Shown one piece after another: positions 10,264-20,626 of a DNA stretch of 64,000 bases. A program made the position numbers and the translations under genes. Under the pieces are notes generated by a model. The model was not told the origin of the DNA and ran no database searches. It saw nothing but the letters and a program-made list of their open reading frames with translations. How positions within the stretch are numbered: the stretch's first letter is position 1; each line of letters starts with the position of its first letter. This DNA is from Plutella xylostella (lineage: Eukaryota > Arthropoda > Insecta > Lepidoptera > Plutellidae): positions 8,432,001-8,496,000 of the forward strand of contig NC_063994.1 of the NCBI RefSeq assembly GCF_932276165.1. The letters are read 5' to 3'.

Positions 10264-10995
10264 GGCGCTGGTGTCGACTGAGGTCAAGTGGCATTTACTT
10301 TTCACTGGTATAATTTGGCGGGCTTCGTAACAAATTATATTTTCGTTCATTTCCCTATTGAAAAGGGATCTACTTTCGAGAAATTATTAATTTTTTTCAA
10401 TGAATGTGCACGCTTTGAAAGCTGAATTAAGGAAAAGAGGCGCAAAAATAAGCGGTCTCAAAGAGCAGCTAATTCAGAGGTTAGTTTGTTTACTGTTTAC
10501 ATACTTATTTTTTACGAAGTGTATGCTTGTTTGCCCAGGTAACAGCTATGTTTTTTTTCTTTTTAGTCTCCAAGACTATGACCGTAACAGTGACATTGTT
10601 GGAAACTTAGAGGACAGCATCATACAACAAAATGAAATCTCTCTATCACTGATTGATCCTCCATATGCATCGGGTACAAAAGTTACACATCCAGAACTAG
10701 AAATTCCAACCAACACTTTCAGTGTCTGTTTTGTCGGACAATAATTTTTCCTGCGAATCGCCACAAGCCACTGTTATAGCACAGTTTCATCTCTTGGAAA
10801 CATGTGTCCTCCTTTTCTTTCCGAACATAACGGAAGTGCACAACATTGCGGCATAGTAACGATAATATGATGATAGTTCGGTAGGTATTTATAATTAATA
10901 AGTTTATGAAATTAAAAAACTTTATTTCGCGCCAATTTCTTAAAGTCGCCTTTGATAATTTTGACAGCTGTCTGACCTCAGTCGACAGTGGCGCC
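10264..10995 (+). mobile_element. TIR element carrying a SAP-domain exon
   Basis: GGCGCTGGTGTCGACTGAGG at the left pairs with the inverted copy at 10973-10995 with two mismatches. The 732-bp interior contains a short two-exon SAP gene start. This looks like an internally deleted copy of a larger DNA transposon. The superfamily is not determined and the target duplication is unclear. Confidence 0.55.
10400..10743 (+). pseudogene. SAP-domain protein, 5' two exons
   Basis: Exon 1 (10400-10479) encodes MNVHALKAELRKRGAKISG...LIQ, a SAP DNA-binding helix-turn-helix. An 87-bp GT-AG intron (10480-10566, pyrimidine-rich acceptor) leads to exon 2, which continues LQDYDRNSDIVGNLEDS and stops at 10741. 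From memory, SAP starts followed by a YDRN motif are common at the N-terminus of transposon-borne proteins with YqaJ-type nucleases; that family link is inference. The nuclease part is absent. Confidence 0.55.
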
Positions 10996-11144
10996 AACTG
11001 GTGAGCAAAAAAACGGTAGTCCCTATTCGTTCAATTTCGTTCCTCTTCTCTTTACTTATTCCCATTTTTTCCTATTAAAAGTGAAAACTATATTCGAATT
11101 GTACAATATAAGTGTATTAATTAAATTTAAAAGTACGATTCAAA

Positions 11145-11390
11145 ATGGAAGACGATTTAAAACGCATGGTCGCGACCAGAGGTCAATTTAAAGGTATACC
11201 TTTAAATACTAGCTAGACTAAGTAACCTCAATCTCGAAAATGTAACAAGGGAGCAGGTTCTTGTTAAAAAGGAACAGCTTATGTCTACCTATCGTAAGTA
11301 TTGTGAACTAACCATTGAAATTTCAATTCTAGACCCGAACGACGATGAAAAGATGAGTATAAGGATAAATACTTGATAACTTTGGCGGCT
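11145..11390 (+). pseudogene. BEL/Pao-like Gag start, decayed
   Basis: From ATG 11145 the frame reads MEDDLKRMVATRGQFKG. After a frame change it continues LENVTREQVLVKKEQLMSTYRKY and EISILDPNDDEK, a pattern like the N-terminal Gag region (DUF1759-type) of BEL/Pao elements. Several stops and shifts break it. Support is by motif only. Confidence 0.4.
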
Positions 11391-11489
11391 AAAACTTTTT
11401 AGGGTCGAATTGGCCGATTTTTTTTGTAGAAGTAAAAATTCTGGTAATACCTACTTAATTTTACTGGGACATCGAATGCCAAAATACTG

Positions 11490-11775
11490 ACTCGGACTGA
11501 GTTGTTTAACATGATGCAGAGGCAAAATTTGCCGAGTATAAACGAAAAACTCGATTTCGTTGAAACTTACCTAGTTGGTTATGATTACTACTCTGACGAT
11601 GAAATTAGGGAAATAAAGCATATTTTTTACGGTTCAAGTCTGAAATAAAATCAAGATGGGCTGCAGCGTACAAAAAAGAAGAAACATTCATTAAAATGAA
11701 TAAAGATTGGCTGGAAGGAACATTTACAATTCCGAAAGTCAGTAGTCGATCGGGGCAGCCCACAGTGGCTTAAAT
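11490..11775 (+). pseudogene. Unnamed repeat-protein family, copy 1
   Basis: Broken frames read LTRTELFNMMQRQNLP, then YDYYSDDEIREIKHIFYG, then SRWAAAYKKEETFIKMNKDW and LEGTFTIPKVSSRSGQPTVA. The second copy at 12308 has the same order (VTRLELYELLSNQ, then KIHSRWKASRRN). I recognise the pattern as one that recurs in insect genomes but cannot name the family. At least one frame change and several stops. Confidence 0.4.
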
Positions 11776-12031
11776 CGCTAATTTACGGGGACTATTACCA
11801 AAAAACTCAACGTCAAGAAACAAAAGGAAACAATCACGTAGAGACAGCCAGATATATACCTGGCTCGAACAATTAATAATAATAAGATAACTAACAAAGA
11901 TGTCCAAGATAACAGCCAGTTATCCGAGCGCAGGTGGAAACTTGTCTCAGTTACGCTTTGTCGTCACAACCGATCGTGTGTTTCAAGTCTCGCTGCAAGT
12001 GCTTTAAAAGTTGAATTATTTTTAGTTTGCC

Positions 12032-12539
12032 ATGGCTGCCAATACTTCAGGTTAGTAACAAAGTTAATTAATTTATAATTGACGCAAAACCAGTATTTTT
12101 AATGAGATTAAAGCTGTAAGAAGAAAAATACGAATTTATTTTAAATTTTGTAATTTTACTGGAACCGGAAAGAAAAGTCCTCTTGTTTTCCGGCCTGAAA
12201 TATTTTTTAAATGATTGTGTAGGTACTCATTTAGCTTTCTAATAATACCTACAAGAATGTGCGTAGATATGCGTAACTATTATTAAATATGTTTTCTTTG
12301 TCATTAGGTAGCGGAGCGGGAGTGACCCGTTTGGAGTTGTATGAACTTCTTTCGAATCAACTCTCTTAAATAAAGCGAATACTGTTGCTGCAAGGAAGAA
12401 GGCGGGTGAATATGTTTCCGGAAAGATGGCTGAATATGTTTCTGGAAAGATGGCAGATTACCTAGAAGAAGATACTGTTAATAAAATATCGCTATTTTCG
12501 TTAAAAATTCATAGTCGTTGGAAAGCTAGTAGACGAAAT
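12032..12539 (+). pseudogene. Unnamed family, copy 2, 5' half
   Basis: A possible first exon (12032-12050, MAANTS, donor GTTAGT) leads to an exon after the AG at 12306-12307 that reads GAGVTRLELYELLSNQLS. After a one-base shift it continues ANTVAARKKAGEYVSGKMAE, a repeat of VSGKMA, and KIHSRWKASRRN. The frame is cut at 12540 by the Jockey insertion and resumes at 17800. Function unknown. Confidence 0.45.
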
Positions 12540-12677
12540 TTTTTTTTTTTTGTCCTCTTTCTCATCTGCCATCGACATTGTGTCTTCATCAGATTGTATG
12601 TTCATTATCCCTCGTTGTTTTGGGTGATGGTCAAGTGAACATCATCTCCTTGGTTTCTAATTCCAGCTTATCTCCAC

Positions 12678-13820
12678 TTAGATTCTGTCACTGAGGGACA
12701 GGATGTGCCATCGCTTCAACCGTCGAGTATCCTCGGGGTCACTCATCAGTAGATCTCTCGCTAATTTGTTGGTATGTCCCTGTAACCTGTCCTGATATTT
12801 GGAGCTGTATGAGCATATTTCCTCTTTCACTGTGGGCATCCCCAGGTACTCGTGTATTTCAGCATTTCGGGTATACCAAGTAGCACCATATATGTCCCTG
12901 AGTACTTTATTCTGAAAGCGTTGTAGGATTTCCAGGTTGGAGTTACTTGCAGATCCCCAGAGTTGGATGCCGTAAGTCCAGATTGGCTTTATGGTGCACT
13001 TGTACACCAGCAGTTTGTTGTTGAGTGAGAGAGGCGACTGTCTTCCTATCAGCCAATTCAGCTTCTGATATTGTAGGTTAGCTTCTGTTTTTTTGGCTTT
13101 AATGTGTTCAGCCCAAGTAAGTCGTCTATGTAGTCTCAGACCAAGGTACTTCACACAATTTTTATGCGGTAGTTGTTCCCGTCCCAAGTTTACAGGGGGG
13201 CAGTCACCTTTGCGTAGGGTGAATGTGACGTGAACCGATTTTGTGGCACTGGATTTGATCCTCCATTTTTGCAGCCAGACATCAATCTCGTACAGTTGTG
13301 CTTGCAGTTTCTGTGAGGCTAGGATGGGGTCTTTATTGCTCGAAAGACAGGCTGTGTCATCAGCGTAAGTTGCCATAACAACATCATCATCTTTGCAAGG
13401 CAAGTCGGCTGTGTAGATGGAGTATAGCACTGGACCGAGGACTGAACCCTGTGGGACAGATGCTTGGATCTCATATAGTTTTGAAGTAGTTTCTCCTATT
13501 TTGACTTGGAATTTCCTGCCATGTAGGTAAGATTTTAGCACCATGAAGAAGGAATTAGGTACCAGGTTTTTCATTTTAAATAGGAGACCCTTGTGCCACA
13601 CCCTATCCAAGGCCTGTTGTATATCTAGGAAGGCTGCAGAGCAGTACTCTTTTTTTTCTAGGGACAGTCGTATCTTTTCCACAATGCGGTGTATTTGTTC
13701 AACAGCTCTTCTCGAAATCCGAACTGATGATCAGGGATAACTTTTTCTTCATCGAGTATAGGTTTTAATCTTCGCAGGAACACCTTTTCAAACACTTTGG
13801 ATAGTAATGGTAGCAGGCTT
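12678..13820 (-). pseudogene. Jockey reverse transcriptase, C-terminal part
   Basis: A 334-residue open stretch contains SVPQGSVLGPVLY, the catalytic box MATYADDTACL, and the thumb motif KYLGLRLHRRLTW. The C-terminus HILSLSDRI stops just before the 3' UTR. The fingers region (YRPISLLPLLSKVFEK) lies in another frame at 13658-13820, so a frameshift separates them near 13660. The start of the RT continues beyond the inserted LINE at 15099 (MTPKDGKPPTDPGS), exactly in register with YRPISLL. Confidence 0.85.
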
Positions 13821-13832
13821 ATAGGCCTGTAT

Positions 13833-15086
13833 ATATGCAAAAGCTACAAAGGCTTGCATGTGTAGCCATCACAGGATGCATGAAATCAACACCCACGGCC
13901 GCACTCGAGGTACTTCTCGACCTTCCACCATTACATCTCGTGGTGAAACAGGAAGCAGCTGCCGCCGCTTTTAGACTAAGAGTAGCTGGCCTGTGGGCAA
14001 ATAACTCAACAGCGTCACACACATCCATTATGTTGGAAGCCATAAAACATCAACCAATGATGGCAGCGATTGGTGATCGAATACCGCTTATCCATATATT
14101 TAATAGGCACTACAACATTCAATTGCATGAAGAATCAAGAGATCAGTCCAGTATATATGAACTGAGAATATACACTGATGGATCCAAAAAAACGTCAGGT
14201 ACGGGTGCTGGTGTCCACTCGGATGACCTAAACATCCATTTTTCACTGGCACTAGGCAAATAGAACACAATCTTTCAGGCTGAATGTGTTGCTATTACAC
14301 GGGCCGCTAACGCAGTCAAATCTAGAAAGGTTACGAATCAACGTATTCGTATCCTATCTGATAGTGCTGCAGTTCTGCTAGCTTTGTCTAGCAAAACTAT
14401 AACTTCGGGGCTAGTACTAGAGTGTCACTCAGCTCTAGAATCGCTTGCCTCACAAAACAATACCATAACCCTCCAGTGGATAAAAGGGCACAGCGGGTCG
14501 CTGGGGAACGACGCTGCTGATGAACTTGCACGAAAGGGATCTGACACTGCACCAATAGGCCCAGAGCCGATAGTACCGATCCCTTTCAACCAAATTCGCT
14601 CTTGGTTGCGTTCCCGAACGACAGAATGCCACACCAATCTCTGGAGTAACAGTGCCGAGTGCAAACAAACAAAAGCTTTTGTACCACTAATTAATACTAA
14701 ACTAACACGCAAATTATTATGCTTGGACAGAGCAAACTTACGTGTCGTGATAAGTACCATAACAGGCCACTGCCGGTTAAATAAACACCTATATCGCATG
14801 AAAATCTCCACCACTCCTCTTTGCAGAAGTTGCATGGAGGAAGATGAAACAGCTTCCCATGTCTTGTTACATTGCAAAGGCGTGGAGACACTACGATCAA
14901 AAATCCTCGGATCTCCGGGGTCCCTCCGGGAAGTCATGAGCAACCTAGGTCGTCTACTGGCTTTCTGGCGTGAGCTTGGGTGGCTTAATAGCTAGTCACC
15001 CCATAGGTATTTCACGCATAATGGCCCACCTTGGAGGCTAAATGCGGAAAATCAGCTCGCCATGATAGATAGAGATAGATAGATAG
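13833..15086 (+). mobile_element. RNase H-bearing LINE, 5'-truncated
   Basis: Inserted in the Jockey RT gene with the 12-bp duplication ATAGGCCTGTAT (13821-13832 and 15087-15098). The 3' end is a GATA microsatellite tail (15063-15086). Only the end of the RT and the RNase H remain. R1/I-group affinity is inferred from the RNase H and the AALEVLLDLPPL motif. Confidence 0.88.
13835..14995 (+). pseudogene. LINE RT C-terminus plus RNase H
   Basis: One frame with a single stop at 14261-14263. Residues TPTAALEVLLDLPPLHL mark the RT thumb/connection. All four RNase H acidic residues are visible: D in RIYTDGSK, E in FQAECVAI, D in RILSDSAAVL and D in SLGNDAADELAR. A C-terminal CRSC...H...C cysteine-histidine region follows near the end (14820-14880). 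One nonsense codon is the only damage seen after the truncation. Confidence 0.85.
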
Positions 15087-15099
15087 ATAGGCCTGTATG

Positions 15100-16640
15100 A
15101 GCCAGGATCAGTGGGTGGCTTGCCATCTTTGGGGGTCATACATATCTGCGACACTTTCCATAGTTTAGGATAATATTGTATTCGAAAGACAGCATTGAAT
15201 AGCATTGTCAGGAAAACTACTGGCTTTCTAGGAAGATGCTTCAGAATTTCCCCAGTTATGAGGTCAAAACCCGGTGCTTTTTGTTGCTTAGCTTCATTAT
15301 TGTTCGGTGTAGCTCGTTGGGTGTCACTAGTTTTATTGGAGGTGATAGTTGTTGGTCACTATTAATCACTTGGTCTATTTCTTTTTCAAATTCCATCATA
15401 TTTGAACTGTTTGGTGTGAAAACTTGACTAAGGTGCTATGCAAAGACATCAACTTTCTCTTGTGGTGTTTTAGCCCAAGTACCCTGCGGTGTTCTGATAG
15501 GAGGAATTGGTTGCTGTGGCCTTTTCAAGTTTTTTGTTATCTTCCACAATGAGTAGTTGTCTTTCGTTGTGGCTGAGAGTTGAGATAACTTATCTTTAAA
15601 GGTTGCATTTTGATTTTCTTCTATTATCTCCTTTAGTTCTCTGGCTGCTCTATTTAGATTCATTTTGTCTTGAGAAGATCGACTCAGTTGCCACTGCCTT
15701 CTGAGTTTTCGTTTTTCACCGATTTTTCTTCTTATTTCCAATGGTATGTTTACTGGTTTTGCTGAGAATTTGATTTCAGGTGTTGAACGCCAGGCTGCTT
15801 CTTGTATTTTATTTGTTATATAAAAAGTGGCTTCATCAATATCTTCTTCGGTTTTCAGTCTCACTTTTAGATCTACAACTTCGTTGAGATACTCTGCAAA
15901 GGCGTCCCAGTCTGTTTTATGGTTGTAGAGTGTCAATGGAGGCTCTCTATAAATTATGTTTGTACTGAAGGTACCTATGACAAGTGAGTGGTCAGATATT
16001 GTGTCTAGACAGGATTCCACGTCACAGTATAAATCTGAGAGACCCTTTTTTATAAAGAAATCAAGCAGGTCGGGTATTTTATTTGGATCTGTCGGCCAGT
16101 ACGTAGGTTCACCAGTGGATAAAGAAGTCAGCTTGCAGGAGTCTAAGCACCTTTTGAGTTCACGCCCTCGAGTTGTGATTAATCTTGAGCCCCAAAAGGT
16201 GTGCTTGCTGTTCCAGTCGCCGCCGCTGATAAATCTGGGGCCCAATGATTTAAAATAGCAAGCCCACATTCCCTCACTCACAGTGTGTTTGGGAAGGCAG
16301 TACACAGCGCTGACATTGATGGCTCCACTTCTACCTTCCACTGTAACAGTGGTAGCTTGTATATACTCTTCTTGGAATGTACTATGAGGGTGATGTTTTA
16401 TACTGCTCCTTATTAGGACTGCTGAGCCACCTTGTGAAGTGCCTTTAGGGTTATTACTAACGTAAATATTTTAGCCATCCAAATTAAACTCCTTGTGGTC
16501 ATTTAAGTGGGTTTCCGATATACCTAAGCATTATGTCAATTTTATTTATTTCGAGTATTACTGATAGTTCATTTTTGCTTGACGTAAGTCCGTTTATATT
16601 GTATGTTCCAATTCTCAAGTTATTAATGGTAGTTTCTGCA
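15100..16640 (-). pseudogene. Jockey endonuclease and RT start
   Basis: On the minus strand LRIGTYNINGL (near 16600) opens an APE-type endonuclease. SGGDWNSKHTFWGS supplies the DWN motif and DTISDHSLVIG the S-D-H active-site motif. The 15436-16341 frame is open for 301 residues (including KTDWDAFAEYLNEVV); an in-frame stop at 15433-15435 leads toward the RT. The 16342-16600 part has shifts and stops. The enzyme nicks target DNA for target-primed reverse transcription. Confidence 0.82.
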
Positions 16641-16820
16641 CGAGCGCTGTTAAAAGGTTCATAAGAATGACCATGTTGTTCAGAAGGAGTTCTATTTTTT
16701 CAGCTATTTATTCATTGTATTCATTAGTATTGAGTAGATATTGTTGCCGTCATCATGGTTTTGATGTATTTGGATGTTTGGCTGCGGTCTGGTTGAATCA
16801 ACAGCTGGTGATGATGATAG

Positions 16821-17620
16821 AATAGAATAGAATAGAATATTTATTCAGAAAATACTTAATGCTAAATGTTATTTACAATAATAGGTCAACTCTTAATGCT
16901 AAAGGTAGTTTAAAATACTGATCTGAACTAGGAAATAACAGAGTTTTTCCTGTATTTCAGATGGAAAAGCTCTAAATTAAACAATTTTAGAATCTAAATT
17001 AAATAATCTTAGAACAGAAAATATTAAGTAATCTTACTTTCTAAGTGTTTTATGTTAGATTTATTATAAACAAGGCAATTTATGTTAGGTGTAGGTAATT
17101 ATATAGGTTAAAAGTATTGTTTAGTTATACATTAATAATAATAAGTTAAATTAAACGGTAACAATTCTCACTTGACAATAGTTAATAAGTTCTCTGTATC
17201 TTCGTAGGACATCTCTTGTAGAGATTTCTGGAGAACGTTCTTACACTTGGTGTAAGTTAACGGGTAAAGGACCAATTTAGCATTTAACCTATTGTAAAGG
17301 ATTGGTCCCAAGAACAAGTAAAACCTAGATGTTAACGCATGTTTCGTTGTTTTTATTGTGCAAACTTTATCTACTCTCCTTTTGTTTGTTAATTCTGGGC
17401 TGTAGGGAAGTGCCGTGTGCTGTTTTAAAACTATACTTGAAATAAATAACTGGCGGACTGTTAGTACTTTGCATGATTCATATAGAAGTTTCGTCGGATA
17501 ACGGAAAGGGCGAAATGTTGAGACTTTAAGAACTGCTCTTTGAGCTCTTTCGATCCTCAATAATAAGGTTTTAGCCGAGCCACCCCACGAAGTGATACAG
17601 TATGTTAATACTGATTGTGA
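16821..17620 (-). mobile_element. LINE 3' fragment inside Jockey ORF1
   Basis: Flanked by TGATGATGATAG at 16809-16820 and 17621-17632. The minus strand carries the last part of an RT ORF (SVLTYCITSWGG, IERAQRAVLKV, FLGPILYNRLN; stop near 17170) and ends in a TTCTA-type pentanucleotide tail (16821-16840). The Jockey ORF1 frame reads through on both sides, for example NPLSSSS rejoining PAVDSTRPQP. Confidence 0.82.
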
Positions 17621-17788
17621 TGATGATGATAGTGGATTTGTTTCTTTAGCAGGTTTGTTTATCGTAGCATCTCTGTAGGACATGGTAGTTGTGTTCTTGT
17701 TTTGTTCCATGGAGACAGGTACGCTGCTTCTAGATACAATTTCCTTTACTTTGTCCGCTGTATGCTTCAAAGTGTTACGTTTGGTTTT
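17621..17788 (-). pseudogene. Jockey ORF1 remnant
   Basis: The minus strand reads ADKVKEIVSRSSVPVSMEQN and TMSYRDATINKPAKETNP, a polar, low-complexity stretch typical of the C-terminal part of Jockey ORF1. It is cut by the LINE at 17620 and resumes at 16808 (VDSTRPQPNIQIHQN). Confidence 0.6.
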
Positions 17789-17799
17789 GTAGACGAAAT

Positions 17800-18110
17800 A
17801 AGAATATTTTTTTAAAAAACGAAACGAAATTTGGTTTCAAGATTCAAGGCGATCTATTCACAACAGAAAGGCAATCACAGGAACATGTTGCTGGTAGCAC
17901 CCGAGAAGCATGTCCGAACAACAAAGAATTTTGACTCGTCATGCGAAAGAACTAAAAGAAGGCGCACAGAGAGCTTGGTTCTGAGCCATAGTCCTGGAGA
18001 ACTGGCCTTATATATCAAATATACGACCCTTGCCGAAACGAAATATAAAGGAAATACCACAAGAAGTAATGAGTCTGATAACAATTCCAGTGGTTGAGAC
18101 ACAGACTGAG
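17800..18110 (+). pseudogene. Unnamed family, copy 2, 3' half
   Basis: Continues the reading frame cut at 12539: RRN joins KNIFLKNETKFG across the target duplication. After a frame change comes SSCERTKRRRTESLVLSHSP (17930-17990), a conserved basic motif, then GELALYIKY. Stops follow. Confidence 0.45.
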
Positions 18111-18390
18111 AACCAGGAACCTGAGTCTTCACACAGTGTGCATGACATTCATTCAGATGACGAACAAGAGTCAACACTAGTAAAGGTGTTTGGAAACAAC
18201 GGACAAGAAGTGCACATAAAGTGAATACGAGACTCAGGCTCACAAGTTTCTCTCATCAATGCAGAGGCCGTTGAGGTTTTACTCCTAAGCGAAATGATAT
18301 TAACCTCATCGGGGACTGAAATCCAGAATAGCTATTGCATTGATGCATTCCGTTGCAAGTTCATTATTTGATCCCAATTTAGTACTCTGA
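18110..18390 (+). pseudogene. Retroelement protease fragment
   Basis: An acidic stretch (ETQTENQEPESSHSVHDIHS) is followed by VKVFGNNGQEVHIK, a stop, and RDSGSQVSLINAEAVEVL, the D-S-G active-site loop of a retropepsin. The block 18228-18385 is nearly repeated at 41370-41525. Confidence 0.55.
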
Positions 18391-19046
18391 TGAACTGTCC
18401 ATGTGGTTGACAAGATTACATGCAGACTTGCCAGTGAGGTACCAAGCAATTTGCAAATGAACATAGTAGATTTATAAAGTAATATCACGCTTAAAATGGC
18501 ACTTAAGGAAAGCACTGACTAAATACAGCTCTACGGAGCTTTGAATTCTGAAATCTCCGATGAAATGAAAAAGTTAGATCGGTAGATAATAACTTTACTA
18601 TGTTTGGTTGTACATATTATTTGTGTGAGCACTTAAAATCCCCACGTACAGTTCAAGACAAAGACACAGGCCCAATTATCAGGCGAATTCGGTGGAAGAG
18701 TACTTTCAGAAATTCATATAATTATATACCGCTATCGCAATTGGATAATGTCATCAATGATTTGGCACACAGATTGTCTTCGGAAGCCTTAGACGAAACA
18801 AGCAGAGTACGAAACCAATGATGCGAATGCAGGTTACTCTGGTTATCAAACAGCGACACGTACCGATGAATAGTTATATTGTGTAATTGTCACAATATAT
18901 AATTTGTTGTTTTTGTCTTACCTATAATATTAAACATTATAATAATAATTATGTTGTTTTCTTACCTATACTTTACTATGATTAAACATAATGATAAAAT
19001 TAATAATTATCACCCTAACCATCCCCATCCCCATCATACGAGCACC

Positions 19047-20069
19047 ATGACCTCCAAAGAATCCAACACAAATGTACCAACCTTCACTAAGTGTGATATG
19101 AACCTACCTACGGAATCCTGTGAATACAGCAATCTGGGATATGACGAAGCTCTCCTGGCCAGCCATCCAGCTGCATCATCTGCAGCTCAAACCCCAACCC
19201 CAGCCAAGAAAGCAAAGCAGGCGAAGGCACCCAAAGAGAGCCCCCTCTCCATATTTCAAAGAAGCTGGGTTGAAATGAGGATCAACTGTGCCGATCCTAA
19301 AACCTCCTTGAATCTGGTCAAAACCATGAAGGCCGAAGTATTGAGTGCACTCATCAACTCCAATCTGCTCTCGATAGAGATAACTGACAAGTTAGAGTTA
19401 CAGTGGGATCTCCTCGGCCCTGACCAGATCACCATATTCTTAAACCTATTTTTAACAAAGAGGGATGATCGTGACGCTATAATCAATGGTGGAGCAGGTT
19501 TCTTCCTCGACGGGATGATAGCTGCAACTCAAACTCACACCAAAATTCAGCTATTGGAGGCAGCAGAGTCCATGGCGTTGATCAAAACCGATATGGATCT
19601 CACAACAAAATCACTCGCCGCAACCAAACTTGCTCTATCTGATTCAGAGGACACCTGGAGGGGGCAATCCTCCTTAATATCAAAGTACACTTGTCAATTA
19701 GAGGGTATGTTCAAGACAGCTGTCTCAGACTTAGAGAACTATAAGCTAAAAGCCAGCCAAGAGGTGCCCACCACTACTCTGCAGACCTCCCAAACTACTC
19801 ACGGCAGGATGACATACGTTAAAACTAAAGAAAAAGTGACGATCTATACACTCCCAGACACTCCTCCCGATGAAACAGTTGCTGCAAGACAAATTCAGCA
19901 TTTTCTGGACCGGATGATAAATCCTGAAGATTTAATGCCTTTTGACCCCAATTTCCTAATGGAGGAATTCAGGACAACTTACAAAGCCCAAAAAGTCACA
20001 GCTGTCAAGGCCTTTAATATGGTGCTCTCAAACCTAGGTGTGAAGACACTTATTCCCGAGAGAAAGTAA
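19047..20069 (+). CDS. Orphan 340-residue protein
   Basis: An open frame of 340 codons from ATG 19047, which has a strong Kozak context (AGCACCATGA); the frame is also open to an ATG at 18951. An AATAAA follows the stop (20080). There are no cysteine clusters, membrane segments or transposase motifs. Residues 35-70 are rich in A, P, T and K (TPTPAKKAKQAKAPKE). Residues 80-240 are helical, with a probable coiled coil (LLEAAESMALIKTDMDLTTK). The C-terminal 65 residues look compact (FLDRMINPEDLMPFD, FNMVLSNLGVKTL). A disordered start, helical middle and small C-terminal domain would fit a negative-strand RNA virus phosphoprotein copied into the genome, or a transposon accessory protein. Neither is shown by a motif. 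Confidence 0.55.
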   Translation: MTSKESNTNVPTFTKCDMNLPTESCEYSNLGYDEALLASHPAASSAAQTPTPAKKAKQAKAPKESPLSIFQRSWVEMRINCADPKTSLNLVKTMKAEVLSALINSNLLSIEITDKLELQWDLLGPDQITIFLNLFLTKRDDRDAIINGGAGFFLDGMIAATQTHTKIQLLEAAESMALIKTDMDLTTKSLAATKLALSDSEDTWRGQSSLISKYTCQLEGMFKTAVSDLENYKLKASQEVPTTTLQTSQTTHGRMTYVKTKEKVTIYTLPDTPPDETVAARQIQHFLDRMINPEDLMPFDPNFLMEEFRTTYKAQKVTAVKAFNMVLSNLGVKTLIPERK

Positions 20070-20103
20070 TGATAAAACAAATAAATCTGTTTTTTTCTTA
20101 CCT

Positions 20104-20149
20104 TAAAGTCACCATCAGTCGTTCAATCGGTTGTATAGGCACACGTCTT
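20104..20149 (-). pseudogene. Harbinger transposase exon 1, last codons
   Basis: On the minus strand VPIQPIERLMVTLR ends at a consensus donor (AAG then GTAAG), matching the exon end at 2131. Its upstream part is cut at TTA 20147-20149 by the next Harbinger element, so an older copy was hit by a younger one. Confidence 0.55.
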
Positions 20150-20626
20150 AGGGTCAGCGCACACCAAGAGCAGAGCAGAGCAGAGCATATTGTGAAATCA
20201 TTGAAAAATTAATCTTATGATAATTCCATACATTTCAAAATTGAATACACGTCCCAACTTGATGCTCGACCATGCTCGAGCTTTCTAGTAAATGTTCGAG
20301 TATGCGTTCTACATGCGCGAGCGTGCTCGAGCTGCCGCCGGCGCGCGTTGCCGCCGCGTATCGCCCGCGCTCAGTGTGCCGCAGCGAGAAGACTGTGTTG
20401 GACGTGCGTTTACTACTTCGCGCCGGCGTCAGTTGGAAATCATGGACGAAGAAAAGTTAATCAGTTTGGTGCAGCGTTTTGAATGTTTGTACAATATATC
20501 GAGCCCAACATACAGCGATCGGATGTTAAAAGTCAATGCTTGGGAAAAAGTTTCTCAAGAAATGGGGAAACCAGGTAAGTTTGATGTGTTATTGAAAATA
20601 GATTTAACCCCTTTTTGCACAAATAC

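Larger units (their letters stand above)
12540..17788 (-). mobile_element. Jockey-clade LINE (5'-truncated, twice interrupted)
   Basis: The insertion is bounded by the 11-bp duplication GTAGACGAAAT at 12529-12539 and 17789-17799. On the minus strand it holds the end of ORF1 (17770 leftward), an endonuclease (from about 16620), a reverse transcriptase, and a poly(A) tail read as poly(T) at 12540-12551. Two other LINEs lie inside it, each with its own 12-bp duplication. Confidence 0.9.

Noticed and set aside
15061..15090. GATAGATA repeats as a possible CRISPR-like or microsatellite locus
   Set aside because: No spacers; it is the 3' tail of the inserted LINE, directly followed by its target duplication.
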